DNA of 9,659 bases from Candidatus Atribacteria bacterium (GTDB lineage Bacteria; Atribacterota; Phoenicimicrobiia; Phoenicimicrobiales; Stramentimicrobiaceae). Positions 1-7,258 of the stretch are shown here, piece by piece. The stretch spans positions 1-9,659 of the forward strand of contig JAFGSC010000247.1 in the NCBI GenBank assembly GCA_016934875.1, written 5' to 3'. Under the pieces are notes generated by a model. That model saw nothing but the letters and a program-made list of their open reading frames with translations, had not been told where the DNA came from and ran no database searches. The position numbers were made by a program, and so were the translations under genes. Each line of letters starts with the position of its first letter. Within the stretch, counting starts at the first letter, position 1.

Positions 1-111
1 ATTCAAATGCTTCCACAAAAACCCGATGATAATTTAGTTTCTCAGCTTTTTCACAAAGCGGCCGCTTTAGGTCGCATTCATCCTGCTAAAGTGCCTGTTT
101 CCTCAGGCTAA
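1..111 (+). CDS. C-terminal tail of an unidentified protein (5' end outside window)
   Basis: An open frame enters from the left edge and ends at TAA 109-111, leaving 36 residues that finish in KVPVSSG. The tail is hydrophilic with a short helical-looking stretch (SQLFHKAAALGRIHP) and no membrane segment. I do not recognise the family from so short a piece. It lies on the same strand as the following glycan genes, with only a 32-base gap before the next ATG, so it is probably the upstream member of the same operon. Codon use looks less AT-biased than in the methyltransferase gene that follows. Reality of the frame is moderately supported: it is open throughout, matches the direction of its neighbours, and fills sequence that would otherwise be empty. 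Confidence 0.5.
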   Translation: MQMLPQKPDDNLVSQLFHKAAALGRIHPAKVPVSSG

Positions 112-143
112 TTGGCGAAGGTATTGTTAATAAAAAAATATTG

Positions 144-1109
144 ATGTTTCGAATAAAAATGATGGAATTCTTTGCACAAAAAATTATGGATGCCCTATTT
201 AATAAAAAAAGTAGGTGCCATATTGATCAATATTACTATTCTTTTTTATTGCATCTACGGAAATTAATGTTAAAAATATGTGATCCACTAGTTACTTATT
301 ATTTTTTAGGAACTCAATTATTAATTCCTTTTTCGCATAATCTACCTATTTTTATTTCTTCTTATCCTAATTACTCGATAAATTTAGGCCGGATTGGTAA
401 GTGTGTTTATCAAAAATACCCATCGTTAAAATTAATTGATATTGGCGCTAATATTGGGGATTCGGTTGTTATACTCCGACAGTTTGCTTTCTATCCTATA
501 TTGTGTATTGAAGGTAGTGCTAATTTTTATAAATTATTGAGCCATAATACTCATAACTTACAAGATGTATACTTGAGCAATACATTTATTAGTTGTAATA
601 ATAACTTTTTGCATGCCTCTCTCGTAATTGAATCTGGGACTGCAAGATTACAGAATGGCCACACAAAAATTAAGGTCAACTCACTTGATGAGGTTTTAAT
701 ACACTATCCAATGTTTTTAGATAGCAAAATGCTAAAGGTAGATACAGATGGTATGGATGGGATTATCCTTAAAGGATCATTGGATTTCTTAAATAAAACA
801 CATCCCGTGATATTTTTTGAGTATGATCCATATTTTTATAAATTGTGTGGAGATGATGGCTTAAGCTTATTTAAAAATTTGAGGAATATTGGTTATGAAA
901 CTGCTCTTGTGTACAATAACTTCGGTGAATACTTCTTATCGTTTCGCCTAGATAATACCGAATTAATAAGCGATTTAAATCTTTATTACACTGGATGGAA
1001 AGGAAATAAATACTTTGATATTTGTGTTTTTCATGAAGAAGATGATGATTTAGCGCAAATAATACATTCGGCAGAGGTAAATTATTATCGTAAAATGAAA
1101 AATGCATAA
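144..1109 (+). CDS. FkbM-family SAM-dependent methyltransferase
   Basis: Predicted cytoplasmic methyltransferase, probably acting on a sugar hydroxyl of a surface glycan; the substrate cannot be read from sequence. Numbering here begins at a possible TTG at 141. The SAM-binding motif I is LIDIGANIGD (about 98-107), followed by an acidic strand end CIEG (about 122-125), where FkbM proteins more often have EP. A KVDTDGMDG segment (about 199-207) stands where the family has a KxDxEGxE-like motif, then HPVIFFEYDP (221-230). The first 90 residues form an extension with SHNLPIF and a YPNYS segment, which I recall from FkbM proteins in polysaccharide loci. ATG 144 is preferred over TTG 141; ATG 159 and 162 are also possible, and none has a clear Shine-Dalgarno. 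The gene is extremely AT-rich. Family assignment is firm; the target is inferred from the neighbouring glycosyltransferases. Confidence 0.85.
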   Translation: MFRIKMMEFFAQKIMDALFNKKSRCHIDQYYYSFLLHLRKLMLKICDPLVTYYFLGTQLLIPFSHNLPIFISSYPNYSINLGRIGKCVYQKYPSLKLIDIGANIGDSVVILRQFAFYPILCIEGSANFYKLLSHNTHNLQDVYLSNTFISCNNNFLHASLVIESGTARLQNGHTKIKVNSLDEVLIHYPMFLDSKMLKVDTDGMDGIILKGSLDFLNKTHPVIFFEYDPYFYKLCGDDGLSLFKNLRNIGYETALVYNNFGEYFLSFRLDNTELISDLNLYYTGWKGNKYFDICVFHEEDDDLAQIIHSAEVNYYRKMKNA

Positions 1110-1172
1110 GCTTTATGAAATACACATATATAAGTATCTATCATTTTTACTATGCTTGAATTGAGACTCATT

Positions 1173-2297
1173 ATGGTGGATTTAATCATTGACGGATATA
1201 TTTATCAATATAATTCTTTTGGCGGTAATCTCCGTATATACAACGAAATATTGCCTAGGATGTGTGAAATAGATAAGGAATTATCAGTCACTATTGCCAC
1301 TACTGGTTCCTGTTCTTCTACTTTGCCTCATGGTAATAGAATTTCTCATAAGAAAATATTACCTATAGAGAGGTATCTTAAACCATCACAAATTTTATGG
1401 CCAATGAAACCAATAATTAGGTCACTTTTGATGCAGATCCAAATTGGCCGCGGTAAAGGCAAAATATGGCATTCTACTTATTACACCTTACCGCTAGTAT
1501 GGAATGGGCATATAGCCGTTACCGTTTTAGATTTAATATACCATTTGTTTCCCGAATACTATAACAAACCAGGCGATCAAATGGTCCGAGATCAAATTCG
1601 TAAAAGCCTACTTGCCGCTGATGTTATTTTTTCTATTTCTCGAACCACAGCCCAGGACTTGGTACGTATTTTTAAAGTTCCTAACGAAAAAATCATAATT
1701 ACACCACTAGCATCGAGTAAAAAATTTTGCATACTGCCTAGTGATTTCTTAGAACAATGCTCTGTTCCATTCAAGCCATATCTATTGTACGTAGGTCGCC
1801 GGTCACATTATAAAAACTTCATGGGTCTTCTACGCAGTTATCGCTTATGGAATAATCGTTATAATGTCAATTTAGTTGTTGTTGGTCCTCTTTGGACAGA
1901 AATAGAAAAAAGGTTTATTGAAGATAATAATCTAAAACACAAAGTGCATTTACTTACGAACATAAATGATCGGTGCCTAAATGTATTATACAACCAGGCT
2001 GATGCTTTTATATACCCATCCATATATGAAGGATTTGGTATCCCACTTTTGGAGGCTATGAGTACTGGTTGTCCGATCATAGCTTCGTGTATACCATCTA
2101 CTATTGAAGTAGCGGGAGATTGCCCTATATATTTTGATGTGGGCGAACCGGATAGCTTAATTTGTGCCTTTGAAAAAATGGTATTAGAAGGTAGACAGTC
2201 GGAACATGTAAGAAAAGGTTTGGAAAAAGTGCAATTATATTCATGGGAGAAAACAGCTTCACTTATCTTGGATGGGTATCGTAGTTTGGATAATTAA
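1173..2297 (+). CDS. Glycosyltransferase family 4 (GT-B fold, group 1)
   Basis: A retaining GT-B glycosyltransferase that should transfer a sugar from a nucleotide-sugar donor to a growing lipid-linked or capsular glycan on the cytoplasmic face. Counting from an upstream ATG at 1152, the C-terminal donor domain begins at LLYVGRR (211-217) with a basic K221 after it, continues with VVVGPL (242-247), and carries the E-x7-E signature in YEGFGIPLLEA (E293, E301), followed by GCPIIAS. The N-terminal half holds LIIDGYIYQ and the glycine-rich NSFGG loop. I prefer ATG 1173 (M8) because GAG at 1163-1165 is spaced 7 bases before it and because the first beta-strand then begins at once, as usual in the family; ATG 1152 has no visible ribosome site. 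About 374 residues, a normal GT4 length. Donor and linkage cannot be predicted. Confidence 0.9.
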   Translation: MVDLIIDGYIYQYNSFGGNLRIYNEILPRMCEIDKELSVTIATTGSCSSTLPHGNRISHKKILPIERYLKPSQILWPMKPIIRSLLMQIQIGRGKGKIWHSTYYTLPLVWNGHIAVTVLDLIYHLFPEYYNKPGDQMVRDQIRKSLLAADVIFSISRTTAQDLVRIFKVPNEKIIITPLASSKKFCILPSDFLEQCSVPFKPYLLYVGRRSHYKNFMGLLRSYRLWNNRYNVNLVVVGPLWTEIEKRFIEDNNLKHKVHLLTNINDRCLNVLYNQADAFIYPSIYEGFGIPLLEAMSTGCPIIASCIPSTIEVAGDCPIYFDVGEPDSLICAFEKMVLEGRQSEHVRKGLEKVQLYSWEKTASLILDGYRSLDN

Positions 2298-2355
2298 CTG
2301 AGAAATACAATCGCTACTATCTGAAATAACTAAATTTCTGAATGAGATTATATCC

Positions 2356-3318
2356 TTGACCAATACATTACCACTTCTAACAATTGTTACTCCGAGTTTA
2401 AACCGTGCGGGTTTTATCTCGAATGCTATCGATAGTGTCTTAGCTCAAGATTATCCGAACGTAGAGCACATAATAGTTGATGGGGGTTCTACGGATGGGA
2501 CATTAGAAAAATTGGTGAAGTATCCTCATCTCAGGGTGATTAGCGAGCCGGATAATGGATTATATGATGCTTTGAATAAAGGTATTCGATTTTCGCATGG
2601 TAAAGTGATTGGATTTATCAATACTGATGATTGTTACGAGCCGAATATTTTTGGAATTGTAATGGAAACAATGTATAACGATCTAAATCTGGCTGCTGTT
2701 GTAGGAGGGGCAACTTTTTTCCAAGGGCAGACAGCGCAACCACCAATGATGCGAGATATATTTTCCGTATACTCCCCGATTACTCGACAGAATTTGTTCT
2801 ATAGATTAACTAGGGGTGTTTCGATCTTCAATGCCTGGTTTTTTCGGCGCAATGTGTTTGACGTTACCGGGAATTTTAATATTTGCTATCGTGCCTCTGC
2901 AGATAGGGATTTCCTCATTCGGTTTGCTATATCAGAATTTTCATATACCTGTATCGATCGGATTGTTTACCATTATCGGCAACATCCCGACTCACTGACT
3001 TTATTTGGAGGCGGAAACGCTGAAACCTATTTTGTGTTTGAAGACCGTACAATAGCTGAAAGTTTTCTAAATCCGAGCCGATCAGATGTACCACAAGAGG
3101 CAAAAAGATATATAAGGCGTTGGCACAGCCATATCACAACAAACCAGACCCTATTATCCTTAAAACGATTCCATATAGGTGCTGCTGGACGTTATTCATT
3201 ACGAGGTATAAAGTTCAATGTATTCGGTTGGGGTATTGTTTTTTTAAGCTCCCTGTTTAAAAATATTTTACATCATATAAGACAAATGATCGTAGGTTGG
3301 ATACCTTTAATTATATGA
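2356..3318 (+). CDS. Glycosyltransferase family 2, WcaE-like (GT-A fold)
   Basis: An inverting-type GT2 enzyme acting on the cytoplasmic side. It opens with LTIVTPSLNRAGF (8-20), has IIVDGGSTDGT (39-49) for nucleotide binding, SEPDNGLYDALNKGI (63-77), and the metal-binding FINTDD (87-92, the DXD equivalent). RASADRDFLIR (179-189) fits the acceptor/catalytic-base region. The SEPDxGxYDAxNKGI pattern is typical of WcaE-like transferases, which favours this subfamily. TTG 2356 must be the start or very near it: the frame is closed by TGA at 2299-2301, no ATG or GTG lies between, and the first internal ATG comes after the catalytic core. The last 30 residues (from GWGIVFL) are hydrophobic with a basic patch and could anchor the protein to the membrane. 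The stop overlaps the next ATG (ATGA at 3315-3318), implying translational coupling. Sugar specificity is unknown. Confidence 0.9.
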   Translation: MTNTLPLLTIVTPSLNRAGFISNAIDSVLAQDYPNVEHIIVDGGSTDGTLEKLVKYPHLRVISEPDNGLYDALNKGIRFSHGKVIGFINTDDCYEPNIFGIVMETMYNDLNLAAVVGGATFFQGQTAQPPMMRDIFSVYSPITRQNLFYRLTRGVSIFNAWFFRRNVFDVTGNFNICYRASADRDFLIRFAISEFSYTCIDRIVYHYRQHPDSLTLFGGGNAETYFVFEDRTIAESFLNPSRSDVPQEAKRYIRRWHSHITTNQTLLSLKRFHIGAAGRYSLRGIKFNVFGWGIVFLSSLFKNILHHIRQMIVGWIPLII

Positions 3319-4253
3319 CGAAACTCAGTATTATTATTCCTACGTATAATTGTTCTTTATTTCTTCCTGAAGCTATTGATTCGGTATTGGAGCAAACTTT
3401 TCAGGATTATGAAATTATCGTTATAGACGATGGATCAACCGATGAGACTGAGGTAGTTATTTCTCGTTATGGGTCGAATATTGTTTATATAAAACAAGAA
3501 AACTTAGGCCCAAGTGCAGCCCGAAACCGAGGATTAAACATTGCCATTGGTGAGTATATTGTGTTTCTCGATGCAGATGATATTCTTTTACCAGCTAAAT
3601 TGGAAATGCAGGTTAGTTTTTTAGACCACAATCAAGATGTAGATGTTGTTTATTCAGATGGTTATTATAACGATTGCTTTGGAGCTGGTGGTAGTGAACA
3701 AAAATTGTTTTCTCAGATAGGGTTACTATCTACAGGCTTGGGGGCTCCAATAGAGAGTCTAAAAATCCTGGCTATACGTAACGCATTTCCGATACATGCA
3801 GCAATGACCCGAAAGGCGATACTATGGGAGGTTAAAGGATTTGATGAAGATTTACCAGCCCTAGAAGATTGGGATTTATGGTTTCGAATTGCAGAGGCGC
3901 ATAAATATGCTTTTCTAGACGCTGTGTTAGTTATATATAGAGCTATTCCAACTGGTATCACAGCAAATTTTCACCGTCAAAAACTAGCGTCATCACAACT
4001 ACGAAAAAAAATTGAGTGTTCTGATGGATTTACAGAACTTAATAAAGCTATTCAATCTGATTTTTACTTCTGTTGGGGCATTGTTGATTTAAGGTTTTAT
4101 GAAAAACAAAAGGCGTTGGAAAATTTCAAGAAATCCTTACATGTAAACACAAAAAATTATATAGCGCGATTCGCCTTCTTGGCTACACTTCTTCTAGGTA
4201 GATATGCACTTATTTTTTATTTTTTAAAAAGAAAGCTACTAGGTGTTCGGTGA
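3315..4253 (+). CDS. Glycosyltransferase family 2 with TPR-like C-terminal tail
   Basis: A 312-residue GT2 enzyme (GT-A fold). The motifs are clear: SIIIPTYN (5-12), IVIDDGSTD (35-43), GPSAARNRG (65-73), the metal-binding FLDADD (84-89), and EDWDLWFRIAE (184-194), which holds the expected catalytic ED acid pair. After about residue 245 the protein leaves the catalytic domain. The segment around CWGIVDLRFYEKQKALENF looks like one TPR-type helix pair, and a hydrophobic basic tail follows (about 285-308). The start is placed at ATG 3315, which overlaps the preceding stop as ATGA; an in-frame TTG at 3297 would add six residues and is less likely. Co-translation with the GT2 upstream suggests the two add successive sugars, or duplicate and diverge in acceptor choice. 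Donor is not predictable. Confidence 0.9.
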   Translation: MTKLSIIIPTYNCSLFLPEAIDSVLEQTFQDYEIIVIDDGSTDETEVVISRYGSNIVYIKQENLGPSAARNRGLNIAIGEYIVFLDADDILLPAKLEMQVSFLDHNQDVDVVYSDGYYNDCFGAGGSEQKLFSQIGLLSTGLGAPIESLKILAIRNAFPIHAAMTRKAILWEVKGFDEDLPALEDWDLWFRIAEAHKYAFLDAVLVIYRAIPTGITANFHRQKLASSQLRKKIECSDGFTELNKAIQSDFYFCWGIVDLRFYEKQKALENFKKSLHVNTKNYIARFAFLATLLLGRYALIFYFLKRKLLGVR

Positions 4254-4393
4254 TCATAATCAAATCTTTAGGCGCTTTATTGAACAGTCTATACCAGACT
4301 TTTGATAAAAAACAAGCTACTTTGGAACCGATTCCAAGACGAGTAATCAGGATTACTGAAGAATGCTTGGTAAAAATTTTACCTCAAAATTAA
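4250..4393 (+). CDS. Possible 47-codon small ORF bridging two genes
   Basis: A short frame begins at GTG 4250, which overlaps the TGA stop of the upstream GT2 gene (GTGA, 4 bases), and runs to TAA 4391-4393, overlapping the next gene by 31 bases. The peptide would be basic and amphipathic, with a hydrophobic start (MIIIKSLGALLNSL) and a charged middle (EPIPRRVIRITEE). It matches no family I know. Points in favour are the coupling-type overlap, the full use of an otherwise 109-base gap, and no stop across it. Against it are its length, the long overlap with a convincing downstream gene, and two inverted repeats inside it that may be the real reason for the sequence. It may be a true small protein, a coupling leader peptide, or chance. 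Confidence 0.25.
   Translation: MIIIKSLGALLNSLYQTFDKKQATLEPIPRRVIRITEECLVKILPQN
4322..4337 (+). repeat. Inverted repeat 1: 6-bp arms, CCGA loop
   Basis: TTGGAA (4322-4327) and TTCCAA (4332-4337) are perfect complements around CCGA. As RNA this would be a 6-bp stem with a tetraloop. No T-run follows, so it does not look like an intrinsic terminator. It lies 25 bases before the next start codon, 4 bases from a second dyad. Confidence 0.6.
4342..4357 (+). repeat. Inverted repeat 2: 7-bp perfect dyad next to start codon
   Basis: AGTAATC (4342-4348) and GATTACT (4351-4357) are perfect complements separated by AG. In DNA this is a compact operator-like dyad. In RNA it could fold as a 6-bp stem with a CAGG loop. 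It ends 5 bases before ATG 4363, so a folded form would cover the ribosome landing area of the membrane-protein gene. Function is inferred only from placement. Confidence 0.55.
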
Positions 4394-5937
4394 TAACTTC
4401 ATTTTTAGTACTGTTAATTATCACAACCTCACTCATCCAACTTGAGCGTCAGCCGCCTCTTTGGTGGGATGAAGGATGGACTTTGGTTGTGGCTCGGAAT
4501 TGGGCTGTTGATAGTTTTTATGGTCGTTATCTTTCAGGCGAGCTTGATACCCCTAGTTTAGCAGGTGGATTTCCGGTTGTTGCTCAGGTAGCTGCCAGTT
4601 TCCGACTTTTTGGAGTAGGTGTTTGGCAGGGGCGTCTTCCAGGAGTATTATTTTTATGGGTAGCTTTTGCGCTGCTGTATTATCTAGCAGATCGTCTATA
4701 CAATCAAAAAGTCGCGATAAGCGCAGTTATTGTTACACTCTTAATGTCCGTTGGCCCATGGCTTAACCCATTAATCATAGGGAGACAAGTCTTGGGCGAA
4801 ATCCCCACCGTTTTCTATCTTTTGGCTGGATATGCCTGCTTATGGAGCGCATTACATAAGAGAACCTGGATGATACTACTTGCTATTGTATTCTTCGCAA
4901 TTGCCATCCGTGTTAAAGCACAAGTTCCGCCATTCTGGTTAGCATCTATGTTTCTGCCGTTATTTTGGGCGATTTATCGACGCTGGGCTAAAATCTTTGT
5001 TTTATTATTATTTACAATTGTAGGTACTCAGGCTTGTGCAAATTATGGTATTGCATGGTTACAAAACCAATTAATCGCTGGAAATGCAATCCAAGGCAAC
5101 ACTGTAGCAGGATTATTGGATGTGACAGCAGTGGTTCTCAACAGGGATATCCGAATAGATGCTATTCTAATTGCATTCACTATAGGATTACCAACCACCA
5201 TGGGCCTTGGGTTTGTTGCGATGGGATTCATAAAAAAAATGTGTCAATTGAAATCCTTCAATGAATTAAGTGCTTCAGATCCAGTTGTGGAGACGGTAAG
5301 GTTAGCTTTACTAGGGCTGACCGGTAGTTGGATGGCTTGGTTTGTTTTCTTTGGGATGTCTAATGTTCGCTACTTGTTTCCAGTGGTATTTATCGGCAGC
5401 ATATATACAGCTGCGCTTCTAAATAAACTTACTTTTTCCTATAACTTAAAGGCGACCATTATGGGGGTTAATGCTTTATTATTACATCGATCATCTACCA
5501 TACAAAATTGGGGCGCATTATTATCTATACTTCTATTTGCTATCACTGTGCCTTTTAATATTTTTACGATTGATCTCATTTCTGTTTATAATACATACAA
5601 TCCAGATGGAAAACCCGCCGCAGTAAAGGTCGCCGAATTCTTGAATGCAAACACTCCCTCAAAAGCAATCATCGAAACTTATGATAGTGAGCTTTTTTTT
5701 CTACTGAACCGACATTATCATTATCCACCAGACGATGTGCATGTATCATTGATACGGCGAAATGATCTTAAGCAAGACGTTACGATTGAGTATAATCCAA
5801 TCATAGCAGACCCAGATTATCTCGTGATTGGTCATTTCAGCCGTAAATGGGGTTTGTATGATGGTGTAATTTCATCCGGTAAATTCCGAAAAATAAAAGA
5901 ATATCCAGGCTATGAAATATATTTGCGCATCCGGTAA
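4363..5937 (+). CDS. GT-C membrane glycosyltransferase, PMT/GT39 (ArnT-like) type
   Basis: A 524-residue polytopic membrane protein, probably using a polyprenyl-phosphate sugar on the outer face of the membrane. After the first membrane helix (about 10-27) comes PPLWWDEGWT (31-40), the DE pair in the first external loop that is typical of PMT_2/GT39 and ArnT-like enzymes. The downstream ARNWAVD and AGGFPVVAQV...RLFG pattern also fits. GRQVLGEIPTVFYLL (140-154) fits the second conserved acidic region (E146). About eleven membrane segments are visible. Residues from about 405 onward (NTYNPDGKPAAVKVAEFL onward) form a soluble extracytoplasmic domain. The start at ATG 4363 is fixed by an in-frame TGA at 4357-4359, although spacing to GAAG is too short for a normal ribosome site. 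The acceptor (lipid-linked glycan, lipid or protein) is unknown. Confidence 0.75.
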   Translation: MLGKNFTSKLITSFLVLLIITTSLIQLERQPPLWWDEGWTLVVARNWAVDSFYGRYLSGELDTPSLAGGFPVVAQVAASFRLFGVGVWQGRLPGVLFLWVAFALLYYLADRLYNQKVAISAVIVTLLMSVGPWLNPLIIGRQVLGEIPTVFYLLAGYACLWSALHKRTWMILLAIVFFAIAIRVKAQVPPFWLASMFLPLFWAIYRRWAKIFVLLLFTIVGTQACANYGIAWLQNQLIAGNAIQGNTVAGLLDVTAVVLNRDIRIDAILIAFTIGLPTTMGLGFVAMGFIKKMCQLKSFNELSASDPVVETVRLALLGLTGSWMAWFVFFGMSNVRYLFPVVFIGSIYTAALLNKLTFSYNLKATIMGVNALLLHRSSTIQNWGALLSILLFAITVPFNIFTIDLISVYNTYNPDGKPAAVKVAEFLNANTPSKAIIETYDSELFFLLNRHYHYPPDDVHVSLIRRNDLKQDVTIEYNPIIADPDYLVIGHFSRKWGLYDGVISSGKFRKIKEYPGYEIYLRIR

Positions 5938-5992
5938 AATATGATTTCGATTGTCAATGGATTTGAGCGAAAAAAACTTCTCGTAAATTATC

Positions 5993-7210
5993 ATGAATCC
6001 ACATCGAAAGATAGCAGTAACTGCTTTACTACCCCTTTTATTTGCCGTAACCATCTTTGGCTTATTTCTTGTTAGTTATCGCTATACATCCCATACGCAG
6101 GGAGAGGAGCGTTTTATCGTCTATTGGGCTGGAATGCGTTCCTGGCTCATGAGTGGTACCAGCCCATACAGTGACGAGACGGCTTCTTATATCCAGGCAC
6201 TCACTGTTCGCTCAGGAGATGTAAACGCGCGGGTGACGTATCCTTTGTATGGCGGGTTTATATTCCTGCCATTTGCAGCCATTTCAAGTTATGCACTGGC
6301 ACGAGCCTTGTGGATGACCTTGCTGGGGGTTGCTTTGCTGATGACTCTACTGCTATGCCTGCGCCAAACAGGATGGCGATCATCTGTAGGTCTACTATCT
6401 TTTTTTATATTAAGCAGCCTTCTTGGGTATCCCAGTATTCACCTGCTAATCAACGGGAATGCTACTATCTTGGCAGGGCTATTCCTGGTGGCTGCGCTCG
6501 AGGCTATCCGCAGCGAGCGTGATGCTTTTGCAGGTATATTACTGGCTCTGGCGACCATCCAACCATTGCTGGTTGCTGTTGTATTGCCATTCATCATTTT
6601 TTGGCTTTTTTCTCAGAAGCGCTGGCTTGTTCTATCCTGGCTGGCTGGATTACTCGTATTTCTATCTGTGATAGGGATTTTTTTCATCCCGGATTGGGTC
6701 TTTCAATGGTTTCGAAATCTATTGAACTATTCAGATTATATGCCCCCCGCCAGCCCGAGTGCAGCCTTCCATCAATGGTGGCCTGGAGTCGGGAGACAAT
6801 TAGGGTGGGGATTTTCATTAATTTTTGTTGTGAGTCTTTTGGGCGAGTGGTGGGCTGCTCGCAGGCGGGATTTCCGCTGGTTTCTCTGGACAGTAGGACT
6901 AACCTTGGTGCTAGCCCAATGGATTGGGCTTCCTTCAGGCGTAGAAAATTACGCGGCATTCGTGCTGCCAACGGCGATATTTGCATATGCTTCAGAACAG
7001 CGAGGAGGTAAAAAAGCCCACTGGATTATTAGCCTCATCCTGGTTGTGCTATTTTTAGGGACATGGGGTATCTATTTCCGTGTCAGTACAGGTCAATTGC
7101 GATCCGCTTTGTTATTCTTACTGCCATTAATAATGCTTATCCTCTTGTATTGGGTGCGTTGGTGGGCTATACGACCGCCCAGGTTATTCGTCGAGGAAAT
7201 CCGTGAATAA
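5993..7210 (+). CDS. GT87/DUF2029-like polytopic membrane glycosyltransferase
   Basis: A 405-residue membrane protein resembling the GT87 (DUF2029) group, related to polyprenyl-phosphate-mannose-dependent mannosyltransferases. Seen features are an N-terminal helix (about 9-29), FIVYWAGMRSWLMSGTSPYSD (41-61), which matches the family's first external loop (acidic/aromatic, small, G, PY), then VTYPLYGGFIFLPFA (81-95) for the usual YPPL...P block. NGNATIL (154-160) stands where the family commonly has GQxN, and ATIQP (187-191) where KP is usual. Ten to twelve membrane helices follow to about 391. It sits 55 bases after the GT39-like gene on the same strand, so co-transcription is likely. The gene is much more GC-rich than the left part of the window (53-65% in sampled lines). 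ATG 5993 has no clear Shine-Dalgarno, and TAA 5984-5986 closes the frame upstream. Family call is good; activity may be altered given the motif changes. Confidence 0.7.
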   Translation: MNPHRKIAVTALLPLLFAVTIFGLFLVSYRYTSHTQGEERFIVYWAGMRSWLMSGTSPYSDETASYIQALTVRSGDVNARVTYPLYGGFIFLPFAAISSYALARALWMTLLGVALLMTLLLCLRQTGWRSSVGLLSFFILSSLLGYPSIHLLINGNATILAGLFLVAALEAIRSERDAFAGILLALATIQPLLVAVVLPFIIFWLFSQKRWLVLSWLAGLLVFLSVIGIFFIPDWVFQWFRNLLNYSDYMPPASPSAAFHQWWPGVGRQLGWGFSLIFVVSLLGEWWAARRRDFRWFLWTVGLTLVLAQWIGLPSGVENYAAFVLPTAIFAYASEQRGGKKAHWIISLILVVLFLGTWGIYFRVSTGQLRSALLFLLPLIMLILLYWVRWWAIRPPRLFVEEIRE

Positions 7211-7258
7211 GAGTAGCTATAAGCTTACCCATGGAATATCTTAAGGTTAAGGGTATGG
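7211..7258. other. Short convergent intergenic region
   Basis: Forty-eight bases separate two converging genes. The only symmetry is CTTAA-GG-TTAAG (7240-7251) and a 5-bp TACCC/GGGTA pairing (7226-7230 with 7251-7255) around it. There is no GC-rich stem and no T-run on either strand, so I cannot support a standard intrinsic terminator although a transcription stop is expected here. Confidence 0.4.

Noticed and set aside
112..140. Promoter before the methyltransferase gene (TTGGCG with an AT-rich -10 region)
   Set aside because: The -10 match is poor and any AT-rich gap would give a similar hit; co-transcription with the upstream gene is as likely.
871..1125. 84-codon minus-strand frame over the end of the methyltransferase gene
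   Set aside because: Antisense shadow of an AT-rich gene; composition and context fit the plus-strand gene.
2323..2338. GAAAT/ATTTC dyad before the TTG-start GT2 gene
   Set aside because: Five-base AT-rich arms are expected by chance in sequence of this composition.
2816..2998. 60-codon hydrophobic frame inside the first GT2 gene
   Set aside because: Looks membrane-like only because of frame-shifted aromatic codons; it sits over the catalytic region of a clear GT2.
4254..4362. Frameshifted remnant extending the GT39-like gene upstream
   Set aside because: An in-frame TGA at 4357-4359 closes the frame, and the protein already starts with a normal first membrane helix before the DEG motif.
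6601..7011. 136-codon plus-strand frame, and a 100-codon minus-strand frame at 6684-6986
   Set aside because: Both lie wholly inside the GT87-like gene in other frames. Their peptides show no family motif, while the covered gene has strong membrane topology and family motifs.
7211..7258. Bidirectional terminator between converging genes
   Set aside because: Stem is weak and lacks a T-run on either strand; placement alone does not justify a terminator call.
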